DNA from: Abyssibacter profundi
Lineage (GTDB): Bacteria; Pseudomonadota; Gammaproteobacteria; Nevskiales; OUC007
Assembly: GCF_003151135.1 (NCBI RefSeq)
Contig: NZ_QEQK01000001.1
Coordinates: 168,829-232,828, forward strand
Direction: 5' to 3'
DNA length: 64,000 nucleotides
The notes beneath the pieces are model-generated. The model worked only from the letters and a program-made list of their open reading frames with translations, was not told the DNA's origin and searched no databases. A program made the translations under genes and the position numbers. This document shows, in pieces, positions 1-9,076 of the stretch. Position 1 is the stretch's first letter. Every line of letters begins with the position of its first letter.

Positions 1-213
1 AACGCGGCTACTTCACGCCGCGATAGCAATCTCAGGCGGCCGCGTGGGCCAATATCAGCGTCCATCGTCTCGCTCGTCTCAGGTCGGTTCCGCCACCGGT
101 CTGGGCCGGCTGGTGGTGGGGAGCATGTCGATGACCCGCCCCCGCGTACTGAGCGACGATTGAATCACAGCGACGGCCCGACGTCTCTGCCGGCTCGCCG
201 CTGCGATGCTCCG
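1..213 (+). other. Left-edge stretch, possible 3' end of a truncated gene
   Basis: One plus-strand frame stays open from the window edge to a TGA at 161-163 (about 53 codons, ending Val-Leu-Ser-Asp-Asp). It could be the end of a gene entering from the left. The composition is ordinary and I recognise no domain, so this may be chance. The remaining 50 bases up to the dehydrogenase stop at 214 show no clear terminator. Confidence 0.15.
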
Positions 214-1344
214 CTAGTCAAATACGATGACCTGCCGCACGGCCTCGCCGCGATCCAGCACGTCGAAGGCCTCGTTGATCTCTTCCAGCTTGAGCGTGTG
301 GGACAGCAGCTTGTCCACCGGCAGCAGCCCCGCCTGGTACATGGCGATGAAGCGAGGGATATCCCGGCTCGGAATCGCCGACCCCATGTAGCTGCCACGC
401 AGCACACGCTCGTCCACGGTCAGGCTGACCGCCTGGATGTCCAGCCGGGCATCGGGATGCGGCAGCCCGACCGTCACCGTGGTACCCGCCCGTCCGGTGG
501 CTGCATAGGCCGTCTCCAACACCTTGGCGCTGCCCACCGATTCGACCACGGTTCGCGCCCCGCCGTTGGTGATGGCGCGCACCTGTTCCAGGGCATCGGC
601 ATCGCCGGCATTCACCGTATGCGTGGCGCCCAAGCTGCGCGCCAGTGCCAGCTTGTCATCAGACAAGTCGATGGCCACCAGCGGATTGGCACCGCTGGCG
701 CGCGCACCGATCAATGCCGCCAGCCCCACGCCGCCCAGCCCGTACACGGCACAGCTGGTGCCCGGCTCGACCTTGGCCGTATTCACCACGGCGCCGACGC
801 CGGTCATGACCGCACAACCGAACAGTGCCGCGATCCGGAAATCCAGCGTCGGGTCGATCGCCACGCAGGATTTGGCCGAGACGGTCGTGTGATCCGCAAA
901 TGCAGACACGCCGAGGTGGTGATGCAACTCGCCCTGGTCATCGGCAAACGGCCGCGCCCCACTGAGCAGGCTGCCGCCGCCGTTGGCCACCGCGCCGGGG
1001 GCGCACATGGCCGGTCGTCCCTCGGAGCAGGCTGGGCATTCACCACAAACCGGCACAAAGGAAAAAACGACGTGATCGCCGACCTTGAGTCCACCCGGAT
1101 TCGGACCGACTTCGACCACCTCACCCGCCGCCTCGTGCCCGAGCACCATGGGCATGACCCGGGGGCGCGAACCGTTGATGACCGACAGGTCCGAATGGCA
1201 AAGCCCGGCGGCACGGATGCGAACCGTGACTTCACCGGCACCTGGCGGCGCCAACTGCACCTCGCGGATCTCCAGGGGCTGGCTTTGCGCATAGGGGGCG
1301 GGTGCGCCCATCTCTCGCAGTATCGCAGCGCGGGTGGTTCTCAT
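214..1344 (-). CDS. Zinc-dependent alcohol dehydrogenase (MDR family)
   Basis: A 376-residue medium-chain dehydrogenase/reductase that should oxidise an alcohol or reduce an aldehyde with NAD(P). The catalytic zinc ligands are visible as Cys49-His50 (Cys-His-Ser-Asp), Gly-His70-Glu71 and Cys177. The structural zinc cysteines are Cys100, Cys103, Cys106 and Cys114. The Rossmann loop Gly-Leu-Gly-Gly-Val-Gly is near residue 202. Length and motif order resemble class III-like or aryl/alkyl alcohol dehydrogenases. The start ATG overlaps the stop of the upstream thioesterase gene (ATGA), so the two are translationally coupled. The alcohol substrate cannot be told from sequence; a role in fatty alcohol or aldehyde turnover is only suggested by the thioesterase partner. 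Confidence 0.9.
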   Translation of the reverse strand: MRTTRAAILREMGAPAPYAQSQPLEIREVQLAPPGAGEVTVRIRAAGLCHSDLSVINGSRPRVMPMVLGHEAAGEVVEVGPNPGGLKVGDHVVFSFVPVCGECPACSEGRPAMCAPGAVANGGGSLLSGARPFADDQGELHHHLGVSAFADHTTVSAKSCVAIDPTLDFRIAALFGCAVMTGVGAVVNTAKVEPGTSCAVYGLGGVGLAALIGARASGANPLVAIDLSDDKLALARSLGATHTVNAGDADALEQVRAITNGGARTVVESVGSAKVLETAYAATGRAGTTVTVGLPHPDARLDIQAVSLTVDERVLRGSYMGSAIPSRDIPRFIAMYQAGLLPVDKLLSHTLKLEEINEAFDVLDRGEAVRQVIVFD

Positions 1345-1766
1345 GATGTGACCTCCAGTTGTTGTAGTGCGGCTCGCAGCGCGTCGGGAATGGGCACCGG
1401 ACGGCGGGTTTCGCGATCGACGAAGACGTGCACGAAGTGGCCTTCGGCGGCCGGTTGCTCGCTGGTCTCGCCGAATAAACCGATGCCGTAACGCACGCTG
1501 CTGTTACCCAGGTGATCAACCCGCAGGCAGGCCCTCACCTGCTCCGGAAACGCCAGTGAGCGATGGAACTTACAGCCGGTTTCGATGGCCAAGCCGATCA
1601 CGGCCCCGGTGTGGATATCCAGCCCGCCAGCCCGAATCAGGTAGTCGTTGATGACCGTATCGAAGTAGCTGTAATACTCGACATTGTTGACGTGTCCGTA
1701 GACATCGTTGTCCTTCCAGCGAGTAGGAATCGTCAGTTGGTGTGGAAAATCGTCAGCTTGAATCAT
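1341..1766 (-). CDS. Hotdog-fold acyl-CoA thioesterase (4HBT/YbgC type)
   Basis: A 141-residue single hotdog domain expected to hydrolyse an acyl-CoA thioester in the cytoplasm. The 4-hydroxybenzoyl-CoA thioesterase signature is seen near residues 17-28, [12 protein letters not shown], with Asp21 as the likely catalytic aspartate. Length is normal for the family (130-150). It is the middle gene of a minus-strand cluster: 38 bp after the DNA glycosylase gene, and overlapping the alcohol dehydrogenase by four bases. Acyl-CoA in, then alcohol dehydrogenase, would fit fatty-acyl or aromatic acyl turnover, but the substrate is not determined. Confidence 0.87.
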   Translation of the reverse strand: MIQADDFPHQLTIPTRWKDNDVYGHVNNVEYYSYFDTVINDYLIRAGGLDIHTGAVIGLAIETGCKFHRSLAFPEQVRACLRVDHLGNSSVRYGIGLFGETSEQPAAEGHFVHVFVDRETRRPVPIPDALRAALQQLEVTS

Positions 1767-1804
1767 GGTGTGTCGCAGGTTGGGATCGGGCAGGTCGGAC
1801 CGGG

Positions 1805-2536
1805 CTAGTCGGGGTCCAGCAAGAACGGAGGCGGCGGCTCATCAGCGCGCAGGCGCTGATCGCCCACCGACAACGCACAAATGCGGCTGATCTCCGCCAG
1901 CGGCCGGCCGGATTCGGCGGCCCAGGTATTGAACTGTTGTTGGCAGGCCGCCAGCTCGGCACGGGTACTGGGCCGACGGGTCACGACTTCGTTGGCGATG
2001 AGCAATGCGACGACGTCGCCGGTGAGCTGGAACGTGTCCTTGCCCGCCATGCGCAGGAAGATGCAGCCGCTCATGCCACCAAGCCGCTGGCCACGCCGTG
2101 CCAGCTCACGCCACAGGCCGGTCGTGTCCTCGACCGGCCAGGCGGCCAGCCAGGCCGCAAAGCTGCCCTCGGCCTCCGCGACATCAAGCACGAAGCGCGC
2201 GTTACGCGGCACGGAGTTGATTTTCTGCTTGTTCCGTACGATGCGCTGGTCGCGCGCCAGCGCTTCGATGGCATCGGCATCCAGCGCCGCGCAATGCGCC
2301 GGATCAAAACCGCCGAACGCGGCCTCAAACCCGGACCACTTCTGCTCGATCACCCGCCAGGCGAATCCGGCCTGGAAGACACGTTTGGTCATCAGGCTGA
2401 GGTAGCGATCATCTCCGGTCGTCGCCAAGGTCTCGGCATCGGCCACCGATGGGAGCAATGACGCCACAGCCGCCTCGCCCCCCTTGCGCTGGCAGGCGCG
2501 CTCGTAAATCCGCTGGAAGGACTCGGCTCGGGCCAC
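1805..2536 (-). CDS. DNA-3-methyladenine glycosylase I-like (Tag family)
   Basis: A 243-residue protein related to Tag, the helix-hairpin-helix base-excision enzyme that removes 3-methyladenine. The core Phe-Gln-Ala-Gly-Phe-Ala-Trp, followed by a Trp-x-Gly-Phe-x-x-Ala-Phe-x-x-Phe-Asp-Pro stretch, and the Ile-Val-Arg-Asn-Lys-Gln-Lys-Ile segment align with E. coli Tag. The N-terminal Cys and the C-terminal His/Cys pair that bind zinc in E. coli Tag are not evident, and the tail is longer, so this is the divergent Tag-like branch. A GTG at 2534-2536 is taken as start because it lies four bases after the DUF1304 stop and opens directly into conserved sequence. The upstream extension of the frame is a shadow of DUF1304. 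Confidence 0.8.
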   Translation of the reverse strand: MARAESFQRIYERACQRKGGEAAVASLLPSVADAETLATTGDDRYLSLMTKRVFQAGFAWRVIEQKWSGFEAAFGGFDPAHCAALDADAIEALARDQRIVRNKQKINSVPRNARFVLDVAEAEGSFAAWLAAWPVEDTTGLWRELARRGQRLGGMSGCIFLRMAGKDTFQLTGDVVALLIANEVVTRRPSTRAELAACQQQFNTWAAESGRPLAEISRICALSVGDQRLRADEPPPPFLLDPD

Positions 2537-2540
2537 GCGA

Positions 2541-2918
2541 TCAGCCCGACACCAGCAGCAAAACGGCCAGCAGTGGCGGCACGGCCTGTATCGCCGCAGC
2601 GCGGCGCATGCGACGGTCTGTGCAGGCCAGGACGATCCCCGCACCCAACATCACCATGCAGCCGGTGAGCACAACGGCCTGACCGCTATGGGTCCGGCCC
2701 GTCAGCCACAAACCAATGCCGATGATCACGGCCAGCGACAAAAAGAGATTGTAGAACCCCTGGTTCAGGGCCCAGGGACGCACGGCATCCGCTTCGGTGG
2801 GCGCAACCCCGAAACGGCGTTGCACGGCGGGACGGTCGAATAGCACCGATTCCATTAGAAAAAACAACAGATGTAGCGCCGCGGCCAACGCCGCAAAACC
2901 CAGTGCCCAGCTCTGCAT
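2541..2918 (-). CDS. DUF1304 family membrane protein
   Basis: A 125-residue inner-membrane protein with about four hydrophobic helices. It shows the DUF1304 features: Met-Glu-Ser after the first helix, a Phe-Gly-Val/Pro-x-x-Glu stretch, and the Asn-Gln-Gly-Phe-Tyr-Asn-Leu-Phe-Leu motif. Function is unknown for the family. The ATG at 2916-2918 has a good ribosome site (GGGGAG, 9 bases upstream). It is the first gene of the minus-strand cluster that continues into the Tag-like glycosylase, the thioesterase and the dehydrogenase. Confidence 0.85.
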   Translation of the reverse strand: MQSWALGFAALAAALHLLFFLMESVLFDRPAVQRRFGVAPTEADAVRPWALNQGFYNLFLSLAVIIGIGLWLTGRTHSGQAVVLTGCMVMLGAGIVLACTDRRMRRAAAIQAVPPLLAVLLLVSG

Positions 2919-3028
2919 ATGGTCTCCCCCGACTCCCCAGCCCGTTGGCGCTGACAGCGCCTGTGTACGCCGACGTCTACAATGCCGCGCATTATGCGGC
3001 AGGCGTCGCTGACATTCGACCACATAGC

Positions 3029-3060
3029 AAAAAGCCCCCGGCGCCGAAGCGCCGAGGGCC
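3029..3060 (-). terminator. Rho-independent terminator of the beta-helix gene
   Basis: Read on the minus strand: a GC-rich hairpin with arms CTCGGCGC and GCGCCGGG around a TTCG tetraloop, followed by a run of five T. It lies 34 bases past the stop of the gene at 3094-6669. Confidence 0.85.
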
Positions 3061-3093
3061 CAAGACTCCCCGTCTGGGAAGCGCCATGGAGAC

Positions 3094-6000
3094 CTAGTCG
3101 ATGATGGTAATCACCGGGCCGTTAAGCGGCAGGCCGGTGGCCTGGACCGACGTACCGGAGTCCGCGCCCGTCGCCGTCACGGCGGTCAGGCTGAACTGAT
3201 ACGTGGTGCTGCTCGCACCCGGACCTTGAGGACCCTGTGGCCCCACCGGACCCTGCGGTCCGACCGGTCCTTGTGGACCCGCCGGGCCCTGCGGCCCCGG
3301 AATGCCCTGGGCGCCCTGGGCACCGTTGGCGCCGTTGTCACCCTCACAGCCGGACAGGCCAACCGCCAACACAATGGCGGCCGCCAGCAGCGGCACGTGA
3401 CGGCGCGTCAGTCCGCCAACACCGGCCAGGCCCAGCAACATCAGGCCGCTCCCTGCGAACATCGGCGCCGCCATCCAGGCGATGCTGGTGCTGAAGTCCA
3501 CGGCTACGACGTATGACTCGCTGGCGCCGGCTGCGACGGTCCGGTTTGGCGAGAAGCTCACCGCAAAAGTCCCGGCCACGCCATCGATGGTCACCATTGC
3601 CGGCACGGTCATCTCACCCGCATCCACGGCGCCATTGCCGTTGGCATCGAGATAAACATCGGCGGCGGTGATATCACCGTCGAAATCACCCGACCCACTC
3701 AGCGTGCCCGAGAAGCCGGCAACCACCAGCGCCTCCGACGCGCTATTGGCCACGGTCAGACTGATGGCTGACACGTCCTGGGCACCGGCCCCAAAGCTGA
3801 CGCCATTCCCACCGCCGCTGGTGCCGTTGGCCTGCACGGCCAGGGGTGGATCACCCGCGAGATCGGCTGCGGTCACTTCAAAGGCACCGATGTCACAGGC
3901 GGTTGTGCCGTCACCATTGCCGTCGGTTGGACGGTCAAAACCGGCACCACGCTGGTCGACGTTGTTGATGGCCATGCTGGCGCATGCACTGTCGAGGCCT
4001 GCGTCCACGGCCGTGAAGCCGGTTAACGCCACCGTCATGGTCGGTCCGCCGTTCATCGCCAGACCCTCGGGGTCCAGCCCGGTGGACACGCCGGTCAGGT
4101 TGGACGGACCGTTCACCGTCGCACCCGTGACGTCGGCCACCAGGTTGTAGCCCCCACCGTCCACAACGCCATCGACATCCGCTGCGGTCGCCGCTGCGTT
4201 GTCGCCGATCAGCGTGTTGGTAGCGGTGAAGCTGGCCGTGGCATCGGCCAGGAACACACCGCCGCCGGAGGTCGTGGCGGAGTTCGAGGCGATGGTCGAG
4301 TTGATCGCGTCAATCGTCGAGGCCGGGCGCAGGAACAGACCACCGCCCACTTCCGCACGACTGGCCGAACCATCCTGCTCGATCGCGCCATTGCCGAATA
4401 CGGTGCTGTTCCACAGGTTCAACGTGGACCCGTTAAAGACCCACAGACCGCCGCCTTCGTTGTTCGCAACGTTGTTCCAAACCGTCGAACGATCAATGGT
4501 CATGGTCGTCGCACCGCCGGTGATGTGGACAGCACCACCGTTGCCGGGATTGTTGCCGGCCAGGTTGCTGGCCATCGTGGTCGTCGAGATATTGACCGTG
4601 GTGGCAGATGTGGTCGAAACGTCTTCCAGCGCACCGCCGGCCCGGCTGGCCATGTTGTTGTTGATGGTCGAGCCGGTCACGGTCAGCGTGCCATTGAAGT
4701 TCAGGATGCCGCCGCCTGAGCCCGACGTGCCCGAGGCCGCATTGTTGGTGATCGTGGCATTGCTCACGGTCATGACACCGCCGTTGTTGAACAAGGCACC
4801 GCCACCGGTATCGGCCGCATCACCGCGGGCATCGTTGGCATCCATCACCGTGCCATCGACCGTCAGAATGCTAGGGGCTCCAAAATTCCAGAGACCGCCG
4901 CCTTCGGAGGCCGCGACATTGTTGCTGACGCTGCCTCCGACGACAGCCACCACGCCACCAAAAGTTCCGCCGCCATCGCCGGTGATATGCAGACCGCCGC
5001 CGTTACCGGGTGCGGCCACCGACACGAGATCGCCCAGCGTAACGCCAACGCTATTGCCATCGAGGGCCACGTTGGTCAGCGCAATCGTCGGCGTTCCGGT
5101 GGTGGTGTCGTTGGTGGTCGAGCGGTCTTCGATGCCGCCGCCGGCACGGTTGGCCACGTTGCCGGTGATCGAGCCACCGGTCATGGTCACGGTGCCTTCA
5201 TTGTTGAAGATACCGCCACCGGAACCGGCACGGCCCAAAGCACTGTTGCCGGCGATCACGGTGTTGCCGGTGATTACGATGTCACCACCCTGGTTGAACA
5301 GAGCACCACCGCCGTTATCGGCGGCATCACCGTTCGCGGCATTGCCGGTGAAGGTCACGCTGGCAATCTCCATGAGGCCGGAGCCATTCCACAGACCACC
5401 GCCTTCGGTGGCCGCTTCATTGTCGGTCACGCTGCCGCCGGTGTAGCTGACGGCGCCCGGGCCGGAGACGTGCATGGCCCCGCCGTTGCCGGGCGCGCTG
5501 CCCGCAAAGTTCTGCGTGAAGGTCACGTTACTCAACGCGGTCGTCGTGGGCGTCACACGGGCATTGTCCTCAATGCCGCCACCCGCACGGTTGGCCGAGT
5601 TACCCCGGATGACCGTGTTGCTAACCGTTAGCGTGCCGCCATCGTTCAGGATGCCGCCGCCGCTGCCTGCAGCGCCGGTTGCCGAGTTGAACTCGATGGT
5701 CGCGCCGTTGACGATGAGCGTGCCGCCCTGGTTGTGCAGGGCGCCGCCGCCGTCGTCGGAATCCGCCCCAGCGCCGATGTTGTTGACGTAGGTGCCACCG
5801 TTCACCGTCAGCGTGCCGGCGTTATTCCACAGCGCGCCACCTTCCTGACCGGCGGTATTCGAGGAGAAGTTACCGCCATTGACCGTGGCATCGACCGGGC
5901 CGGTGATGTGCAGCACACCGCCATTGCCCGGACTGACCAGCACCTCGTTGTTGCTGGCCGTCAAGTTGTTCAACGTGGTCGATGCCCCGTTGGCGATCTC

Positions 6001-6669
6001 GATGGCACCGCCGGCGCGGCTGGCCAAGTTGCCGGTGAAGCTGCTGTCGCTCACCGTCAGCGTGCCGCTGGAGATGATTGCGCCACCACTGCCCGAACCG
6101 GCACTGGCATCGTTGTTCGTGAAGTTGCTTCCGGTCACGGTCAGGGTGCCGGCATTGTCGATGGCGCCCCCGCTGGTCGCGGTCCCGCCATTCCCGACAT
6201 TGTTGCTGACGGTCACCGTATCCAGGGTCACGTCAGCGCCGGCCGCAATGCCCAGTGCGCCGCCGCTGGCGGCCACACCATTGGTCAGCGTCAGGCCGGT
6301 CAGCGTCACCGGCTCGGCGGTATCGACCAGCGCGATCTGAACGGCGCCCTGCCCGTCCAGTGTCACATCGCCGGTGATCACCAGATCATCAGCAATGGTG
6401 GGTAAGACGGCGGTGAGCGGAATGGTGCCGCCGGCAATCGCCGCATCAAACGTAATCGTGTCGCCGCTGGCCTCGCCGGCAGGCGCCTCGTTAGCGGCCA
6501 CGTTGCCGGACGCGGCCGCAATGGCCTCGCGCAGGCTGACCAGACCGTCCACCGCCGATACGTCTGTCAGCGTATCCACAACGTAATCGGTCGCCGACGC
6601 GGGTGTCGACACGCCTCCGAGCACCATTAACGCGACGGCCAGGCCAGCGCGTTCTGTTTTATGGCTCAT
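3094..6669 (-). CDS. Secreted parallel beta-helix repeat protein with membrane, lipobox and collagen-like tail
   Basis: A 1191-residue exported protein, probably on the cell surface. Order of parts: signal peptide (1-27); a Ser-Leu-Arg-Glu-Ala-Ile motif near 45-50, typical of choice-of-anchor beta-helix proteins; beta-helix repeats to about residue 860; a choice-of-anchor Q-like end (Asp-Gln-Arg-Gly, Asp-Ile-Gly-Ala-Phe-Glu); and a beta-sandwich region to about 1055. A first hydrophobic segment (about 1065-1086) ends in Thr-Arg-Arg-His. A second (1092-1107) ends in a lipobox-like Leu-Ser-Gly-Cys (Cys1108). Then come about 14 collagen-type Gly-X-Y triplets (1110-1151) and a 40-residue beta-rich tail. 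The start is ATG 6669 with AGGGAG upstream; earlier in-frame codons give a poor leader. It stands alone between a terminator and the palindromes at 6691-6720. Function is unknown; an adhesin or matrix protein is likely. Confidence 0.85.
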   Translation of the reverse strand: MSHKTERAGLAVALMVLGGVSTPASATDYVVDTLTDVSAVDGLVSLREAIAAASGNVAANEAPAGEASGDTITFDAAIAGGTIPLTAVLPTIADDLVITGDVTLDGQGAVQIALVDTAEPVTLTGLTLTNGVAASGGALGIAAGADVTLDTVTVSNNVGNGGTATSGGAIDNAGTLTVTGSNFTNNDASAGSGSGGAIISSGTLTVSDSSFTGNLASRAGGAIEIANGASTTLNNLTASNNEVLVSPGNGGVLHITGPVDATVNGGNFSSNTAGQEGGALWNNAGTLTVNGGTYVNNIGAGADSDDGGGALHNQGGTLIVNGATIEFNSATGAAGSGGGILNDGGTLTVSNTVIRGNSANRAGGGIEDNARVTPTTTALSNVTFTQNFAGSAPGNGGAMHVSGPGAVSYTGGSVTDNEAATEGGGLWNGSGLMEIASVTFTGNAANGDAADNGGGALFNQGGDIVITGNTVIAGNSALGRAGSGGGIFNNEGTVTMTGGSITGNVANRAGGGIEDRSTTNDTTTGTPTIALTNVALDGNSVGVTLGDLVSVAAPGNGGGLHITGDGGGTFGGVVAVVGGSVSNNVAASEGGGLWNFGAPSILTVDGTVMDANDARGDAADTGGGALFNNGGVMTVSNATITNNAASGTSGSGGGILNFNGTLTVTGSTINNNMASRAGGALEDVSTTSATTVNISTTTMASNLAGNNPGNGGAVHITGGATTMTIDRSTVWNNVANNEGGGLWVFNGSTLNLWNSTVFGNGAIEQDGSASRAEVGGGLFLRPASTIDAINSTIASNSATTSGGGVFLADATASFTATNTLIGDNAAATAADVDGVVDGGGYNLVADVTGATVNGPSNLTGVSTGLDPEGLAMNGGPTMTVALTGFTAVDAGLDSACASMAINNVDQRGAGFDRPTDGNGDGTTACDIGAFEVTAADLAGDPPLAVQANGTSGGGNGVSFGAGAQDVSAISLTVANSASEALVVAGFSGTLSGSGDFDGDITAADVYLDANGNGAVDAGEMTVPAMVTIDGVAGTFAVSFSPNRTVAAGASESYVVAVDFSTSIAWMAAPMFAGSGLMLLGLAGVGGLTRRHVPLLAAAIVLAVGLSGCEGDNGANGAQGAQGIPGPQGPAGPQGPVGPQGPVGPQGPQGPGASSTTYQFSLTAVTATGADSGTSVQATGLPLNGPVITIID
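4330..6096 (-). repeat. Fourfold higher-order repeat inside the beta-helix protein
   Basis: Four supermodules begin at nucleotides 6096, 5670, 5229 and 4725, that is 142, 147 and 168 codons apart. Each contains the same ordered landmarks: Ser-Gly-Ser-Gly-Gly (or Ala-Gly-Ser-Gly-Gly), then Arg-Ala-Gly-Gly-x-Ile/Leu-Glu, Pro-Gly-Asn-Gly-Gly-x-x-His-x-x-Gly, Glu-Gly-Gly-x-Leu-Trp, and Gly-Gly-Gly-Ala-Leu-Phe/His-Asn. The fourth unit ends in the variant Val-Gly-Gly-Gly-Leu-Phe-Leu. The pattern implies growth by duplication of a five-turn block rather than of single helix turns. Confidence 0.8.
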
Positions 6670-6690
6670 CTCAACTCCCTGTGAGTGGGT

Positions 6691-6720
6691 TCGATTCGAA
6701 TCGATCCCGCGCGCGGGATC
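6691..6720. promoter_or_regulatory. Two abutting perfect palindromes upstream of the beta-helix gene
   Basis: TCGATTCGAATCGA (6691-6704, 14 bp) and GATCCCGCGCGCGGGATC (6703-6720, 18 bp) are each perfect palindromes and overlap by two bases. They lie 22-51 bases upstream of the beta-helix start codon at 6669, in the divergent region before the small secreted protein gene at 6859. They could be operators or an mRNA-leader hairpin; no T-run follows the second one. Confidence 0.5.
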
Positions 6721-6858
6721 TGTGAGGTTCTTTCGCCCGTCAATCCGCTGTGGATGCACAAGGGTTCAAATTTTTGTGAAGCGCCGACGAATGGTGATTC
6801 AAGCATTACGGTTCGAGGCCGATGCCCAGAACTCGGAACTGGCTTCGGAGCAGGATGC

Positions 6859-7233
6859 ATGAAAGCCGCACAGGCATTGGCCACGGTGGTGGTCGCAGCA
6901 GGATGGATGACCATGGGTGGCGGACGCGGACTCGAGGCGGCAACCCAGCCCCTGGAGACACCGTCGGCAAGCGCCCCCATCGATCACGGTGTGTACCTGG
7001 ACGCCTTGCAGCGGGCCGAGCGATCCATCGCCCTGGTCACCGCCGAAAACGAACGACTCCGCTTGCGACTGCAGCAACTGACCCGGCACGCGGGCCATCA
7101 GGTCGAGCTGACGGATTCCGGGGCCGGCGATGCCCGCTTCAGGCGACTACAGTTGGATGCCCAGATGCGCTCGCTCGAGCCGATGACCCTGGCGAACGCC
7201 CAGGGCAGCGGGAGCCATCCGGCGGAGCGCTGA
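6859..7233 (+). CDS. Small exported protein with a coiled-coil segment, unknown function
   Basis: A 124-residue protein I do not recognise. The N-terminus (1-30) looks like a signal peptide, with Lys2 and an Ala/Val-rich core. A charged, Leu-rich stretch (about 55-80, with Glu-Asn-Glu-Arg-Leu-Arg-Leu-Arg-Leu) is a probable coiled coil. The rest is hydrophilic and low in hydrophobic residues. The start ATG at 6859 has GGAG/CAGG just upstream; the longer frame from 6685 has no such support and runs through the palindromes. It is transcribed away from the beta-helix gene. Its TGA lies inside a strong hairpin (7227-7255). Confidence 0.6.
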   Translation: MKAAQALATVVVAAGWMTMGGGRGLEAATQPLETPSASAPIDHGVYLDALQRAERSIALVTAENERLRLRLQQLTRHAGHQVELTDSGAGDARFRRLQLDAQMRSLEPMTLANAQGSGSHPAER

Positions 7234-7255
7234 CCGGTCGATGGACCGTCAGCGC
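7227..7255. terminator. Hairpin between convergent secreted-protein gene and tRNA-Thr
   Basis: Arms GCGCTGACCGGTC (7227-7239) and GGACCGTCAGCGC (7243-7255) pair over 12 bp with one bulge. It lies between two convergent transcripts and contains the TGA stop of the plus-strand gene. There is no T-run on either strand, so it may be a bidirectional pause or RNA-end stabiliser rather than a classic intrinsic terminator. Confidence 0.45.
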
Positions 7256-7262
7256 GGGGAAA

Positions 7263-7338
7263 TGGTGCCGGCACCAAGAATCGAACTCGGGACCCCCTGG
7301 TTACAAAGCAGGTGCTCTACCAACTGAGCTATACCGGC
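7263..7338 (-). tRNA. tRNA-Thr (anticodon TGT)
   Basis: A 76-nt cloverleaf with encoded CCA (7263-7265) and a 7-bp acceptor stem (GCCGGTA with TGCCGGC, one G-T pair). The D arm reads TAGCTCAGTTGGTAGAGC and the T loop contains TTCGATTC. The anticodon is TGT at 7303-7305. It lies 35 bp after coaX on the same strand and probably shares its transcript. In E. coli the same isoacceptor (thrU) follows birA-coaA and precedes tufB; here the tufB side is missing. Confidence 0.97.
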
Positions 7339-7373
7339 GACCTGCTGCATGCGCTGATGCAGCGGCGCGTAGT

Positions 7374-8135
7374 TTACCCAATGTCGCCGGTTTCGTCCGC
7401 AGCCACGGCCAGCCGAGCCAGTCCCTCCAGCACATAATGCGGCCGCTCCAACCACCCACCCGGCAGATGCGGTGCCAGCAGACGCGCCTCGCCCCCGGTT
7501 AGCACACAGAGTGGATCGTGCCAGTCCGACGATTGCCCCAAACCCGCCTGCACCCGGGCGATGGCGCCCAGCAGGGCATGGACGGCGCCAACGGTCACGG
7601 CTGGATTGGTGTCATTGCCGACCACCGGCAATGGCGTGGTCACCACATCTTCGGCCAGAAACTGTGTCCGCTGATTAAGTGCGCTGCGAGCCAGCGCCAC
7701 GCCCGGCAGGATCAGGCCGCCGAGATGCCGGCCGTCGGCTGTGACGGCGTCCACGGTGCAGGCCGTACCGGCATCAACAATCAAGGCATCGCGACCCGTC
7801 GCGGCCGCCGCCAAAACCACCATCCACCGATCCACACCCAGCCGTGACGGATCCGCATAGGCGCAGCGCACGCCCAGGGCCTCGGCGGTACTGCGCGCAA
7901 AGTGGGGACTGGGCCAATCACGCCCGCGTGCCCAGTCGATGACGGCGGCCTGGACCTGCGAACCCGCGACACTGCTGACCCAAATCGCCGTCGGCCGTTC
8001 GGCCGGTGCCAGCCGATCGAGCACGGCAGCGGGACCTTCAGGGCCCCAGCAACCCGCCTGCAGACGGACCAGTTGGCCCTGATGCCAGCTGCCTGCCTTG
8101 GCGCGGGTATTACCCAGATCCAGTAACCAGATCAT
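7374..8135 (-). CDS. coaX: Type III pantothenate kinase
   Basis: A 253-residue ASKHA-fold kinase that phosphorylates pantothenate in the first step of coenzyme A synthesis. The N-terminal phosphate loop Leu-Asp-Leu-Gly-Asn-Thr-Arg (5-11), the central Asp-Ala-Gly-Thr-Ala-Cys-Thr-Val-Asp motif, the Gly-Gly-Leu-Ile-Leu-Pro-Gly segment and a late Leu-Thr-Gly-Gly-Glu-Ala motif are all present. Length is normal for the family. The start overlaps the birA stop by four bases (ATGA), a common birA-coaX arrangement. No feedback by CoA is expected for type III enzymes. Confidence 0.95.
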   Translation of the reverse strand: MIWLLDLGNTRAKAGSWHQGQLVRLQAGCWGPEGPAAVLDRLAPAERPTAIWVSSVAGSQVQAAVIDWARGRDWPSPHFARSTAEALGVRCAYADPSRLGVDRWMVVLAAAATGRDALIVDAGTACTVDAVTADGRHLGGLILPGVALARSALNQRTQFLAEDVVTTPLPVVGNDTNPAVTVGAVHALLGAIARVQAGLGQSSDWHDPLCVLTGGEARLLAPHLPGGWLERPHYVLEGLARLAVAADETGDIG

Positions 8136-9076
8136 TGCCGGCGTACGCTGACTTCACCCGAGGCCAGCGCCACCAGCTGGCCGTCGATTTCGCATTGCAG
8201 TCGTCCTCCCAGGTCTACACCCCGGGCTCGACCCATTCGGATGCGTCCGGCCTGCTCCACGCGGACGGATGCGCCATCCAGTACATCAAGAGCCTGGTAG
8301 CGGGGCAGGAAGGGCGCAAAGCCCTGCTCGGAAAAACGGCGCAAATCGCCATCCAACTGCTGCATGAGTGCAGTCGCCAGGTCGGTGCGACAGCCCCGCC
8401 ACCCAAGCCGGGCCAGACTGGTCCAGGGTTGATCCAGACGGGGCCCCTCACGCATCCACACATTGCAGCCCATGCCGATAATGGCGCGCACCGGCCCCGC
8501 CAGCTCGCCGCTGGCCTCGATGAGAATTCCGGCCAGTTTCTGCCCGTCGACCACCAGGTCGTTAGGCCACTTGATGCCGACGCCCGGCCGGTCGATCGCG
8601 GCGGCCAATGACAGCGCCACCACCAGACCCAACGGCCCCAGCTGAGACGAGGCGCAGTCGAACTGCCAGTCCACAGAGGCATACAGATTCAGGCCCGGCG
8701 GCGAATGCCAGCTGCGGCCGCGCCGCCCTCGCCCGGCGGTTTGCTGCTCGGCTAGCACCAGATGCGGTCCCGCGTAGCTCTGTTCGGCCAGCCAGGCATT
8801 GGTGCCGCTGGTCTCGTCCAGGACGGTGACCTGCCAGGCCTGCGGCGCACGCGACTGCAGCTGCTCCGCATCCAGCCGATCCCAGCCACCGGGCAGCCGG
8901 TAACCGTGCCCGGCCTCGGCCTCGATAGGCCAACCGGCGTCACGCAGTTTCTGTATGCGTTTATGGATCGCCGCACGGCTGATCCCCGCGGCCTGCGCCA
9001 GGGACTCCCCGGACTGCCAGGCCCCGTCAGCCAGCCCGATCAGGACCGAATCGTTCAGGGTCGTGACCCCCGCCAA
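8132..9076 (-). CDS. birA: Bifunctional biotin ligase / biotin operon repressor
   Basis: A 314-residue protein that attaches biotin to carrier proteins such as acetyl-CoA carboxylase BCCP. It carries an N-terminal winged helix-turn-helix (about 8-60, with Gly-Ile-Ser-Arg-Ala-Ala-Ile-His-Lys-Arg-Ile), so it may also repress biotin genes. The ligase loop Gly-Arg-Gly-Arg-Arg-Gly-Arg and the Trp-Pro-Asn-Asp-Leu motif are intact, and a C-terminal SH3-like domain follows. The start is chosen because it aligns with the E. coli BirA N-terminus. It overlaps the plsY 3' end by 22 bases. No biotin biosynthesis genes are in the window. Confidence 0.94.
   Translation of the reverse strand: MAGVTTLNDSVLIGLADGAWQSGESLAQAAGISRAAIHKRIQKLRDAGWPIEAEAGHGYRLPGGWDRLDAEQLQSRAPQAWQVTVLDETSGTNAWLAEQSYAGPHLVLAEQQTAGRGRRGRSWHSPPGLNLYASVDWQFDCASSQLGPLGLVVALSLAAAIDRPGVGIKWPNDLVVDGQKLAGILIEASGELAGPVRAIIGMGCNVWMREGPRLDQPWTSLARLGWRGCRTDLATALMQQLDGDLRRFSEQGFAPFLPRYQALDVLDGASVRVEQAGRIRMGRARGVDLGGRLQCEIDGQLVALASGEVSVRRQ

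Noticed and set aside
160-1491. 443-codon open frame on the plus strand
   Set aside because: It lies antisense to the alcohol dehydrogenase and thioesterase genes, is rich in Arg, His and Gly, and has no domain. It reflects high GC content.
4199-5446. 415-codon plus-strand frame rich in Pro, Pro, Ala
   Set aside because: Antisense to the repeats of the beta-helix gene; the periodic Pro runs come from the reverse complement of Gly-Gly codons.
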